64,000 nt of DNA from Thereva unica (lineage: Eukaryota > Arthropoda > Insecta > Diptera > Therevidae): NCBI GenBank assembly GCA_949987705.1, contig OX465284.1, positions 116,913,052 to 116,977,051 of the forward strand, in the 5' to 3' direction. Numbering within the stretch: the stretch's first letter is position 1; every line of letters begins with the position of its first letter. The notes below the pieces were generated by a model. The model did no database searches. It saw nothing but the letters and a program-made list of their open reading frames with translations, and was not told the DNA's origin. This document shows, piece by piece, positions 23,446-33,945 of the stretch. A program made the position numbers and the translations under genes.

Positions 23446-23545
23446 ATGCCATTAGCATACTTAGTAGACCGGCTCTCGTTTGATTGCTTAGGTCAAGCAG
23501 CGTTTTGCATGGTTTGTATTTAGTTGGGGGACCGACTTGATTCAG
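23446..23545 (+). mobile_element. 5S-rRNA-derived SINE, copy 1
   Basis: The tract starting GATGCCATTAGCATACTtAG follows animal 5S rRNA from its 5' third to near its end. It includes CCGGcTCTCGTttGATTGC, GGTCAAGCAGCGTTtTGC (internal box A region) and TTAGTTGGGGGACCGACTTG (box C region). It aligns block by block with the copies at 43508, 48049 and 58171. 5S-derived SINEs (the SINE3 class) use the internal 5S promoter for RNA polymerase III. Beyond the 5S part this copy diverges and the SINE body is not recognisable. It is not a functional 5S gene: helix partners are mutated. Confidence 0.75.
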
Positions 23546-26500
23546 ACGTTCTCGAATGTTTTTAGAATCATATCCATTGAAGCGGCGAGAGAGCTTCGCC
23601 TTGTGGTGTGCGGTTTTTATTACTCTGCTATTGCCCCAACTAACGTGGATGATTCTAGCTTAAAGCATGAGTATGCTCCACTGAGTAAAATCATTGTAAA
23701 TCTCGAACTCTTTCTCGAAATTGTGTAAGTGGTCGCTATACCTATATGGTTAAGGTCGGATCTACTGCTCGGTAGCTTGCTAGTAGCAAAACTTCGAATT
23801 TCCTACAAATCTTGATTTTTAGCGAGCGAGCCAAAAAGGGGCCGACTAATAACGCCTTGGAATGCCTATGTCTAGTGAAGACTACCTTGACAAACGAACC
23901 ACCATTTCGCGTTCTTCAAGGGTTGATAACTCCATGTCATATTTCTAAACCTACACTAACGTAGTAAGTCGTCTTTGTTTGTCTCTAGAGAGCAGGACAA
24001 GTGGACAGCGATATTGCCTTGTTTATCGGAGATATGTTCGTGGTGAACTGAGAAATAAAATCCAATTTTCTCGTCCTATGAAAGGATCGTTCGGCAAGTT
24101 CAACTAGCTTGCGGTTAGCATTAGTTCAGTGGGTAACAGTTTTATGCAATATAAGCTTAGATATCGCCAATGACTGATGACCATTAAATTGTTCCAATTC
24201 ACTGTATGGAAATCCATTTTGTTGGGTGTTAGAAAAGTAAGCTGATCTGTATTTTTAAGCTCTAGATTAACGAACGTTGAACGAAACTAACGTGCAAACT
24301 TTGAAAGTGACTTAATTTTAAGAGCACTTGCCAACTAGAATCTCATCCTAATCAAGAATCCTTCCCCGTAATCATGCCCACATCACACTTAATCAAGATT
24401 CGTCATCTGCACCAATGTAAATCTCACAAACTTTTACACCAAACATGCTCTGATTGCCAATAACTTGTCAGCAACAACAACAACAACAACGGCAACAATA
24501 GAAACATCAAAAAAAATCCCCAATCGAAGGATAGTGACATAGATGAATCGATCCAGAGGAGCATGTTGCGATTACCCAGATTAATTCGATTGTTCTAAGC
24601 GTTCCATTAATAGGGGACGATTGAACCCGCAAACACAAAGCAAATTTGATGAGGATTAGTTAATGCCCCCGGGCTTAAGGGTGAGGCAGATAAATTAAGT
24701 CATTAGTTGCCCGTGTTCCGCTTCAACTGGGATAAATGGCGAACGCTCTTTTGTAGATTAGTTCCCGTTTACGAAATAAGTAAAATTAATCACCGAGATT
24801 AGCGCAGCAGTTAAGCCAGTTACATGCAGTGCTGTTCACCTCTCCATCAGCAAAATTGTACACTCGTTCCGAGACGGGGGAGGATAATCGTTGTATCCAT
24901 CCCCACTTGCTTTAGCACAGTTTATACTATAAAAACTTTCCGTAATGGACTTAAATATCCGAAAGCTGAAGTATCTCGTGAATATTTAAGGCTTCCTGCT
25001 TCATGGCAATGTGCTTTCCTGGGTTTGGGAAGGCACCTTGTCTAATTTCGAAAGGAATAAAATTTCGAGTCAAAGTAACCTGCACTGCAACCCTTGAGAA
25101 TTCAACCCCATCCACATACCTCCTCTCATATATATGTGTGTGTATGGATACAGTTGACGCAGATTCCCCAGAATACAAAGGCATTCCGCAAGAAAACGAC
25201 ATCTAATTAAATCACAGAAATTCCAAAAATGCCGTAATTAATTCGTTTCACAGCAAAATATTTGTCATAAGAGAAGCCCCCCCGCCCAGCCCCTTCATCC
25301 CGGCTGCCACTTCCGTCAGCATTTTGATCCGTTTTTGGGGTTGATAAGTCCATGCAGCAGCGACGCCGACGGAAAGGATCTGTTTTGTTTGCGGAATATT
25401 GCGATTGATGGCAAGAATACAACTGAATCGGCGCTGGCAATTTGCGGCAAAAACAATGCCCGGCCAAACAGACACCGTCACGTCGGGCCGATTTGTTTCA
25501 ATGGCAGCACCATTAATCACTTCCGGGTTTAAATGTTATCTCAAATCCGATTTCCTATGATTAATGACAGGCCGGAGTTATGATAGCAGCCAATGGAAGT
25601 TTCTAGCAAGTATTTTTGGAGCTAATTGTAATCTTGATGCCGGGATTTAACATTAAGAAACGCCATTGTGGCTTATGTCGTAATTGATTGCATACACTTA
25701 GGAGGAATCGAAGTTTTCTTGTTGTGAGGTGAGTTTTCCAATTTGGAATTTTGTTTTTTTTGGGGATTCTTGGAGATTTTTATAAAAATATAGTAATTTG
25801 TTTTAAATTTGGTGCTCAGGCTAGAAAGTGCAGCACTAGATAAAGCAGTTGCGTTAATGGCCATCCTTTAACACTAAAAGTAGGGCTGAAAATTCCAACC
25901 AATGGTCTCTTGGACGACAAAATTCAACGTCACCTCTTCGTTGTTGACTGCATCCTGACTGAGGCGGACGAAAGTCTTGAAGACGATCGCTTACCTCAGT
26001 TTTTGGGTGTAAAGCCGGAATAGGTTCGTTAAGATCACATGTGCCAAAAAACCCACCAGGCAATGGCTAACGAATGCTCTTGCCACGCCAGGCTACAGAT
26101 TTGGAAGGACTGAAACTTCCTTAAGTTTTTCGAATATGGTATGAGGTCTTCGCAGAGATAGGTCACCATGTCATAAATTCTCATGCGAAGCATGTAAACT
26201 AAAAGTTTTTTATCCTGTTTACGAAGATGTTTGGTCTAAAGTCTCATAAAACTTCCGTTGTATCCTAGTTTCATAAGGATAGGACTTGGTTTCTCTTTGA
26301 ATAATCATACTAGCTCCACCTTCTACCACCCCAATAAAAATGTCGAATAACAAACTTTGACTAGAAGTAAACATTTCACCAGAACTTTCCTCTGGAGGTC
26401 AATCCTACCTCTACTTATGTCTATTAACAGATATAAATTATTCAAGCCACCAAAAACAACCCCAACTGAAAACTTGATATGACTTTCAGCTCAAGAACGA

Positions 26501-28880
26501 TATAAGAACTCAATTAAATGTTGAAATCAGAAGTTAGTCGTCGTTGCCGCTCTACTGCCACAGAGACTTGTACAACTTTCGGAAAGTGTTTTTGGGGACT
26601 GCCACCGAGAGACGCGCACCTCTCATGTCTTATCAACGAAGTTACACCTTGGGTTAAGACGATACGTCAGATCGGGGAGTATAGGTGAACAGACGCCACT
26701 CATAATTAAATCAACTGCTCACATTACATCCCTGGAAATGGAATATATCTCGGCGGGGACGGTTTACCTTGTGATTAATACGTTTATTATATGTGCTAAG
26801 TGCTTTTTAGTAATAAAGTGCTTCTGTTAAGTTTTTGGGGATGTTTCGTTTTGTTGTTGGATTGTTTTGGAGGTTGGAGTTTGTTTTTGGGTAAGAAGTG
26901 AGAAAAGTTAATAGTAGAGCATTTGGTGTGTCAGTTTTTTGATTGTAGCCGATGTGGTGGATAAGGTGATCCTTTTGGACACACCAACAATTAGGTCCAA
27001 CAGTTAGGCATTCGAAAAAGACTTCTAAGCAGCCCGTAAGGTTCGTGTGACATAAAAATTTCTACAAAATCACGTTCCACAGTTTATTTTTTCGCTCAAG
27101 TGGTTTACTTACTCGCTATACAGAGTTCAGAGTTCAGGGTTAAGTCACCAGTGATCGAATAAGTCAAAAAAAATTGCAATGACATTCAAGGATAAGTTTT
27201 GACGTCTAGTAAACTGTAGTAAAGTTGACTAGTAAAGATCTGGTTAAGCTTAGTAAAAAGCTCTGCTGAATGGGCTGCTATCTACAGATATAGCTGCAAA
27301 AGCATCCCGCAAAACAGCTTCTATTAATTAAGGGCAATAACTCAACTCTTTCCCAACAATAACTAATTAATTTCAGCATGTGCAGACCTTTGAATATTAA
27401 TCACATCTCCACCATCCTAGACTAAATAGCAATAATTTGCACCTGCAGCCCCCAAACTACTACTGCCTACACACAGCACGCATCCTCTTTTATATGAACT
27501 TGCAGCATCTATCATATTCTCTGAAGCCATTGATGATAATAAAACACCCAGCACAAGCCGAAATCATCCCCTAACTACCATCGCACCCACCCCCACCCCA
27601 CGGTAGAAAAACTTTCCGGATGTACCGATGCAAAACTGGGCTCCGATCGAGGAGGCTCACGTACAGCCATTAACAATATTTACGGGCGCGATATTTTGTC
27701 GGGCCGCTTATATTTATTAACTTCAATTCACCTTTTACTTGTAGACATTTTGATTTGGTGCAGCTTAAAAAGGAAATTAAATTGATAAAGTACTAAAAAC
27801 GTGCTATCGGGGTGCTGCGTCCTGGCACTACACTAAAAATGGTACATTTCACGCAGACAGTCGTTATGTGTTGTGTATAACGTGATTTTAAGAGTGATTT
27901 TTTAGAAGTGGGGGTACTTTTATTATCAACCCCTTTCTTGTTTGGGGGAGGGGGGGAAGGAGAAAGTTGCGTAAGTAAGTACTAAAAAATTACAGGAAGA
28001 GCATGCGTTTTATGATGATGGATATATTCCCTGAATTTTACTTTAAATCTCAGTTAAATCCCCTCTGCAATGAGAATAAACAGGAGCCATGAGACCCTCA
28101 AAATCTCCACCTTCCTCCCCCAGCAATTTTAAATCCGAACAATTAAACAAAAGCACAAAATAAAGCGACGCGTTCCTCTTGAGGTAATCATGGAGGCAAT
28201 AAAATTTATCAAAATTATCACACATAAGCCATAATTGCCCATCAACTGCAAATTAGACGCTGAACCCTTTTTATAACGAGACGCCCTTGCTGCCAGAGCG
28301 CCTAAAATTCTCGCCTTTTCATTTATTACATGAGCGCCACCCCTACCCCACCTTCGATCCTCTGTTCTCGGCGCTGTATACAACAACCCCCCACCTAGAG
28401 CTCTACCTCAAAAGGACATTAACAGAAGTCGTTCTGCTTAGAAACAGGATTTCACTGGCAGAGGTTCTACCTTGTTCTCTTCTTATCTTTATGAGTGGCT
28501 TAAGTGTTCGTTTGTGGGGTTTTTATCAGGGACAGAACCTTTTCTTCCTTCAACTGTATGTGCCTGGGTACACTACCGTCATTCCCCGGGCTTAGCCGGA
28601 ATGGAATCCGGTGATTTTTAGCCTCGTATTCTGGGCGCGTAACTCTGGATTAAATTGCTCTATTAAAATGGGTTAAAATTTTGTTATTGTTTAGTGTTGT
28701 TAATGTTAATAAGGTTTCTGGGTGTATAGAGGGAATTTTGTGAGGTTCGGTAAGTAGTTTTGAATAAGCCCATATTTCCATTTGATAGCCGAGTGGCTAG
28801 ACCGATTTAATGAAGCAAAAATAAGGCTTAACCCAGTTATTTTTGCGAAGTAAACCTTCTTTCAATATGTTATTTAAGTC
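23546..28880. other. Gene-free stretch, in part enhancer-like (23546-28880)
   Basis: No exon or transposon protein can be read. 24360-25560 has balanced composition, TTAATTAAT-type motifs and a (CAA)n run at 24472-24490, and looks like regulatory or intronic DNA. Dense overlapping ORFs at 25207-25532 on both strands are a compositional effect. 27560-27740 has a similar character (C-rich, then TAAT-rich). The remainder is ordinary AT-rich DNA. Confidence 0.4.
24472..24490. repeat. (CAA)n microsatellite
   Basis: Six consecutive CAA units inside otherwise single-copy DNA. Confidence 0.9.
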
Positions 28881-28884
28881 GAAG

Positions 28885-29138
28885 TTTAGCGTTGAGTTCA
28901 TTCATGAACAGATCAACTGCACTGTGGAACAACCATCCACAAACAGTATTCCCGAATTCGTATAAATATAAGAGTTTAAGCGCAAGATTCGACTCCATGT
29001 TCTTCAAGTCTCTGCAGACTCAAATTATCTTATCCATCCTCTATCTTTCGAAGTACGCTTGCTACTAGAATTTCACCTTGATTTGTACGACATGACGGAT
29101 TGGTAAAACAAAACGTGACTCCTAAAGAACTAAGCTTT
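28885..29138 (+). mobile_element. LINE family J, plus-strand copy (copy 6), ORF2 C-terminus and 3' end
   Basis: Translating the plus strand from about 28910 gives NRSTALWNNHPQTVFPNSY, the same LINE C-terminal block (R-T-T-x-L-W-N-x-L-P-x-S-V-F-P) seen in antisense at 54140-54230. It is followed by a frameshifted basic tail. The copy ends with the family's 3' tract in sense (CATGACGGATTGGT, then CCTAAAGAACTAAGCTTTCA). It is 5'-truncated. It is the only J copy on this strand and ends about 95 bp from the stop codon of the secreted-protein gene, tail to tail with it. Confidence 0.65.
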
Positions 29139-29233
29139 CACATTCATAGTAATGCCTCATAGAAATCACATCAATTCTCAAAAAAATCATTTTTAAAATT
29201 TAAACAATATATTTTGTACAGGTATAAACGCCA

Positions 29234-29598
29234 TTATTCTGCTGGTTTCTCCTTAGGCTGATCTGGTAGATCTTGACCTAGACTCTTCATCAATTCATCG
29301 AGTCCCTGAAATTATTACAAAATTGAATTTTATTTTGATCACCATTCTTATCTCCTCATCGAAATACTTACAGCCATAATCTGTGCCTTAGCTTGTTCCA
29401 TAGCAGCATTGAGGACCTGCATTGGATCTTCTGTAGTTTCACCACTGACATCATACAAAGGAACTGCTGAAGCTTGTTGGCTCAGAATCTGTTAAGTGAA
29501 TTTCACATTAATTTATATTTTTTTACTTAAATTTACTCTTAAAAACTTACATGAATAGCGAAAATCGCAACGAACAAGAATAATACAAATTTGGACAT
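29234..29598 (-). CDS. Small secreted acidic protein, three exons (unrecognised family)
   Basis: Exons are 29598-29551, 29488-29372 and 29305-29234 (stop TAA at 29236-29234). The introns are 62 and 66 bp, both phase 0, both with GTAAGT donors and pyrimidine-rich tracts before AG. The product is 78 residues. Residues 1-24 are a signal peptide: MSKF, a hydrophobic core LFLFVAIFAIHIL, then a cleavage motif ASA before Val25. The mature part is 54 residues with 11 acidic and 4 basic residues and no cysteine. Residues about 38-65 are a likely amphipathic helix (NAAMEQAKAQIMAGLDELMK) and the tail is Pro/Lys/Glu-rich. The start is fixed by the signal peptide and an AAAATG context. A weak AATATA polyadenylation-like signal lies at 29208-29213. 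It is secreted, but its role is unknown; a small immune, reproductive or structural peptide are all possible. Confidence 0.88.
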
Positions 29599-29612
29599 TT
29601 TTAAGAAATTTT

Positions 29613-29646
29613 CAACTTTAATTCAATTCAATTCAACTCAAACTGA
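29613..29646 (-). promoter_or_regulatory. Inr + DPE core promoter of the secreted-protein gene
   Basis: On the minus strand TCAGTT at 29646-29641 matches the arthropod initiator (TCAKTY), with the +1 A at 29644. AGTTG at 29617-29613 lies exactly at +28 to +32 and fits the DPE consensus RGWYV. That would give a 5' UTR of about 46 nt. A second initiator match (TCAGTC, +1 at 29671) has a DPE-position pentamer that fails at the last base. No TATA box is seen at -30 of either. Confidence 0.55.
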
Positions 29647-29679
29647 TCACTTTCACGGTTGTGTCTTGACTGATTTCGG

Positions 29680-32600
29680 AATTCGGTTGGTCGACTTTTC
29701 ACTTTCAATCTTAGCTTCTTTTTCGTGTAAATTCTTATCTCGTGTCAAATTTTCGGTTGAAACGTAAAAAAATTGATAAAATTTTTTTTAATTGCTAAAA
29801 TTTTAATTTAATTTATAACGAGTAAAAAAAAGAGACGATAACAAAATGATGTAATTGGCAATCAGGGTGTCAGGAGTAAAAAAAAGTCGTTGATGGGATT
29901 CAAATGTCACAAACGGACGCATCTGTAGTAGCTAGTAGGTCAGGCTTGATTTGGGAGTACCGTATGAGTTGTATAAGTGGAAAAAATTGAAGTTCAAGAT
30001 ATTTTTGTAGGTTTTTTTTGAGAGTTAAGGAAAAAGAAATTTATTCTAATGGCGCCAGGAGCGTCGGAGTGTCCAGTGCTATAGGATCAACTAAAAATGC
30101 TATAGTTTTGTTGATCCTAAATGCGGTTTTATAAAATTTTCAAAATATTCATGAAATACATGGTCCGAAAGTGACCTTGTGGAACACGTTGCCCATTCCC
30201 AACGAAACTGTGACTTTAATGCTTCGCTTCCCCACTTGAATATTTATATTGTGGTCACGTGAGCTTCCAAAAGGATCATGTAGAGAAGTACACCCATATG
30301 AATCTAGCGATGTATGTTTCAGAAGACAGATTAACAGCCGTGTGTAGAACTGAAGTGTAAGACTAGGAGCGCCCGAACTCCCATAGTTAACCATGGTGTA
30401 GTTCAATTTTAACTATACATATAGCAATAGAGAACGCATATTGGATGGTATGCTCTCTTCAGCAATAGAGCATCACGATCCTACACGTTGATGTGAGGAA
30501 TGAGAAGAAGAAAATACTTTATAACGTCGTGGAGCATGGAGAGCTTATTGCATTTGAGCATATGTACTTCAAAAAATATGTTCGTACGATCGGTTTCTGT
30601 GGTCGTGTCGAAATGTACCAACCACACTATCAGTGAATTTTCACTATTTCAATGGGTTTTACTAGTGCGGATCGATTCATTCCTTCCTAGTTTCCTCTTG
30701 TCAAATGTCATCGTTGTGACAGTTCAATGTTTACAGTTAAAAAATGGCGTGAAATTTAAAATGACACCTCTTGCTGCAAGTTTTAGAGACTAGTTATGAA
30801 GAAAAAGGTTTAAAGGGTTTTTCTTAGTATACTCTACGACAACAAGAGTATGTTTCACCAATCCTTCTTAGCATTGCATTTCCGGATAAATATACATAGG
30901 AATAAGCAAATTATGTAAGATACCTTTGCCTCTTAGCAATGACCTCCAATACCCCCTCTAATAGGAGATTAAAAAATGCCCTAAATAACTTCTAATTCGC
31001 TCCGTAAAAAAATTAAAATTAATTTAATTTATCTTAAGATATTTATGAGTCCCGACTCAATTTTGGAAAGCCTCCATTAATAATCAATTTTTCCTCCCTC
31101 TCTTCTCCCCAGACACACCTCCGTAAAAAAATAAGAAAAATGTAATTACCCTTAATTAGGGGCTGCAAGATTTTTCTTCTCCGCTCTGCCAACAACGGAA
31201 AATCCACCGTGAATAATTCCCCCCGACCCCATTTTAATGGGGCTAAATAGGGTGACACCGGGAAAGAACCAAGAAAAGTAAAAAAGGCCAAACTCCAATT
31301 TCTGCTCCTTTGTGGTCAGGTGGATGAGGCTCCTTTGGGGTGGCGCTTCTTCGGCTGCTTTCTGCCTCCAGCAGCGCCGCGATTACTTCTAGATCAAGGT
31401 TAATGGATGACGAAATCAATTATTTATGGTCTTTTAAAATTCAATTACTTAAAAGCTGGTCTGCTGGATCGAGATACTCCCACGCACTTGCAAGGTATGA
31501 AGTGATTTATTGACTCGGCATCGGTGGTGTTTGGTTTGTCTCACAAAAGGCGAACATGATTTATACTTGGGGTGTGCAGCGAGGGTGATAAAAATGAATA
31601 TTTTTTGCGAATATGTCTAGAAATTTTCTTTTTGTATTTTTGGCATTTAGTACAGGGATGGAGTTTGCAACGGTTCAGAAGCAGCGAGCAGATTAGGTTT
31701 TAGGCAACAGAGCAGGATGGCCAGCTCTACTAAAGGGGCTTGAAAAACTAGTGGCAGGACACTTAGCACCTTTAATTGGTAAAAGTTTGAGTCAGGTTGC
31801 TCTGCTCTCGGAACTCCTCGATCCTGTCGCCCTCTTATCATAATCTAATGTTACATTCGATGAGTTCAAAATCTTGTAAAACAATCGTTCAAATTTTAAT
31901 ACGCCTTAATAATGTGATTAGGGAAGAGCATTTTTTATCATTAGTTTTCGATCCAAATTTAATTCAAGGCAAGGACACGTCAACTTATACGGAAAAATTG
32001 AAATAAACAGTTTCTCAGAAGCAAAAACTGATGATAACGAGATTTTCACGGTTGAGTAATTCTTGTTGATATCAAAAGAGCATTCCAAAACGTAATTTGA
32101 CTTTTTTGTTGATAAAGTTTAACGAAAATACAATTTTTATTATAATTAAAACAAAAATAGGAATTTAACCAAAACGGATCGAGAGCTGAAGCCTGGCTCA
32201 TTCGTTACGATTTCCTCACTCCGACTTTTCTTTGGTCTCTACCCTACCTAAACCCTTCTCCATCGCTTTTAGGATAAGGAAGATATGATCGATAGGATTT
32301 TGCTTCTTTATATGGTACTCTGCTCGCTTTGGAAATAAAGACCACCCTAGCCGTTCTCCAGCACCTCAGAATATGGATTAAATATTGATTCCCACGAATT
32401 GCGCAAGATAGGACGCTCGCCCATGGCGGATCCGCCATAATCACTCTGTTCCCTGGCTCGGGAGGGACAGCTTGATAACCCCTCATCTATCCAAGCAACT
32501 GTGTAATGAGTCCGTTTCAGAATTCTTAAAACATATTGTCCAACCACCTTTCTATCATAGGACTGACCTCATGAATGGACTAAGGCTGGAGATATCAATA

Positions 32601-33308
32601 GTTCCAAAACTCAATCAGGTATCTATCGATAGTGTCATCCACTTTTCTTTTCTGCCAGATCCCGGTTTAGCCTCGTTGCTTTTCCATTTCGTATAACCTA
32701 AGACCTATCTGACCTATCTGACGTAAGTCCCTGGAAAGTGATCTTCCATCAGAATCTCATTATTTTCTTCCAACTTCCAGCTGTTACATCACGAACGAAA
32801 ACTCATTTCGGAGACTGGGTCCCTGCAGATCAGTTTACACCGCATACTATATGACGGAACAGTTACAAATGTTACTCTTGAGATGAGATACGCAGGCTTC
32901 GTCACAGAGAAAAGGCGAAACTAACGCCTAAAGAGGTGTGAAAGGAGTTATACATAAGATCTATTACAGGTTTAAGTGTTCGAAGGGCACTGCTGGTCTG
33001 GTGATCACGCCTAATGTCATACGACATACCTGCGATAGTGTTTTACGTGAGAGGTTGGATCTTAAAAGCCTATGGTTGTAGCAATATCTTGGAGCTGCTA
33101 CTCAAAGATGTGGTTCTCACAGCGGCAAACTACTTTCCTCCTAGATTGACCTTCAGGACGGACGTTGAAATACCTCATGAGTACGGAGTACGAGGAAGAA
33201 AGAGGAAACAGAGAAGTCCTGCAGAAATTTAATCTACGAATATTTCGAAATTTTGCACGAAGGTCTGAGGCAGTATCCCATGATGCACCTCGAAGCCCGA
33301 TTGTCGAA
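29680..33308. other. No further gene recognised (29680-33308)
   Basis: 29760-30020 is AT-rich upstream DNA. A 10-bp perfect hairpin (TAGGATCAAC ... GTTGATCCTA) lies at about 30082-30120. ORFs at 30149-30406 (minus) and 30500-30793 (plus) are 85-97 codons without domains. 31030-31400 looks single-copy and balanced. 32160-33230 holds several short overlapping ORFs and may be old transposon sequence, but no motif is conclusive. Confidence 0.35.
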
Positions 33309-33565
33309 ATTCAAAATGGCTGCCGAAATATAAATGGCCACGCAAATATGAATTTTTCATTTGTGTTCCGGTTTCCATGTAAATCGGTATCTGGGGGTTT
33401 TTAAGTTAGCAATTAGCGAATTTATAATTAGAACGTTAATTCAAAATGGCCGCGTCAATATGACGGATGAATTTTTCTAATTGTATTCCGATTTCAGTGA
33501 AAGTGGATAGCTAAGGGTTTTTATGGTTGCAAATAACGAATTCATGATCCAAAATTATAAATTTA
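33309..33565. repeat. Two-unit tandem repeat, ~130 bp period
   Basis: ATTCAAAATGGC opens both units (33309 and 33439). They share, in order, an AATATGA block, GAATTTTTC, ATT-CCG-TTTC, a GATAGCTA/GTATCTG variant, GGGTTTTTA and AACGAATT. Divergence is roughly 20-25 percent by eye. No coding content. It lies just upstream of the Gypsy integrase remnant and could be part of that element's terminal or 3' region. Confidence 0.55.
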
Positions 33566-33667
33566 AATTTCGGGGCCAATTTTTTCTGGCCAGTATAGAA
33601 ACATTAAAAACGGTAGAGGTTTTTAAATTTGTCTGAAGAAGATCTCTTTATAGTTCAATAAAAACCC

Positions 33668-33941
33668 GCTATACAAGACAGCCATCCCAGTTCCATCGGT
33701 CAGGCGCCTACAAGGATGATCTTCAGGAAACAGATTACGCTGCCGGGTGGTTTGAAGTTTGGAATCGCGCCAGACACACGTCAACCACTAGGGAATACTC
33801 CTCTGCACTAAGAGCGAAATTAATGGAAATTCATGAAACGGTGCGGGGAAATTTTCAATCTGTGAGCAACAGAATCAAGACCAGCTACCACATAAGGGCG
33901 AACGGATCTAGATTGAAGGAAGGCGATCGAGTCTGGCAATT
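33668..33941 (+). pseudogene. Gypsy-type LTR retrotransposon integrase C-terminus, remnant
   Basis: Frame one reads SSIGQAPTRMIFRKQITLPG, then LKFG, up to a stop near 33810. A +1-shifted frame then continues with ALRAKLMEIHETVRGNFQ, SNRIKTSYHIRANG and LKEGDRVWQL. This is the H-S-S-I-G-x-x-P block, the catalytic-core end and the region just before the GPY/F module of Gypsy integrases, which insert element DNA into chromosomes. At least one frameshift and a stop make it a pseudogene. No LTRs or primer-binding site can be recognised around it. Confidence 0.75.
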
Positions 33942-33945
33942 AACT

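Noticed and set aside
30082..30120. 10-bp perfect hairpin as a microRNA precursor
   Set aside because: The stem is too short and the loop too large and AT-rich for a convincing pre-miRNA.
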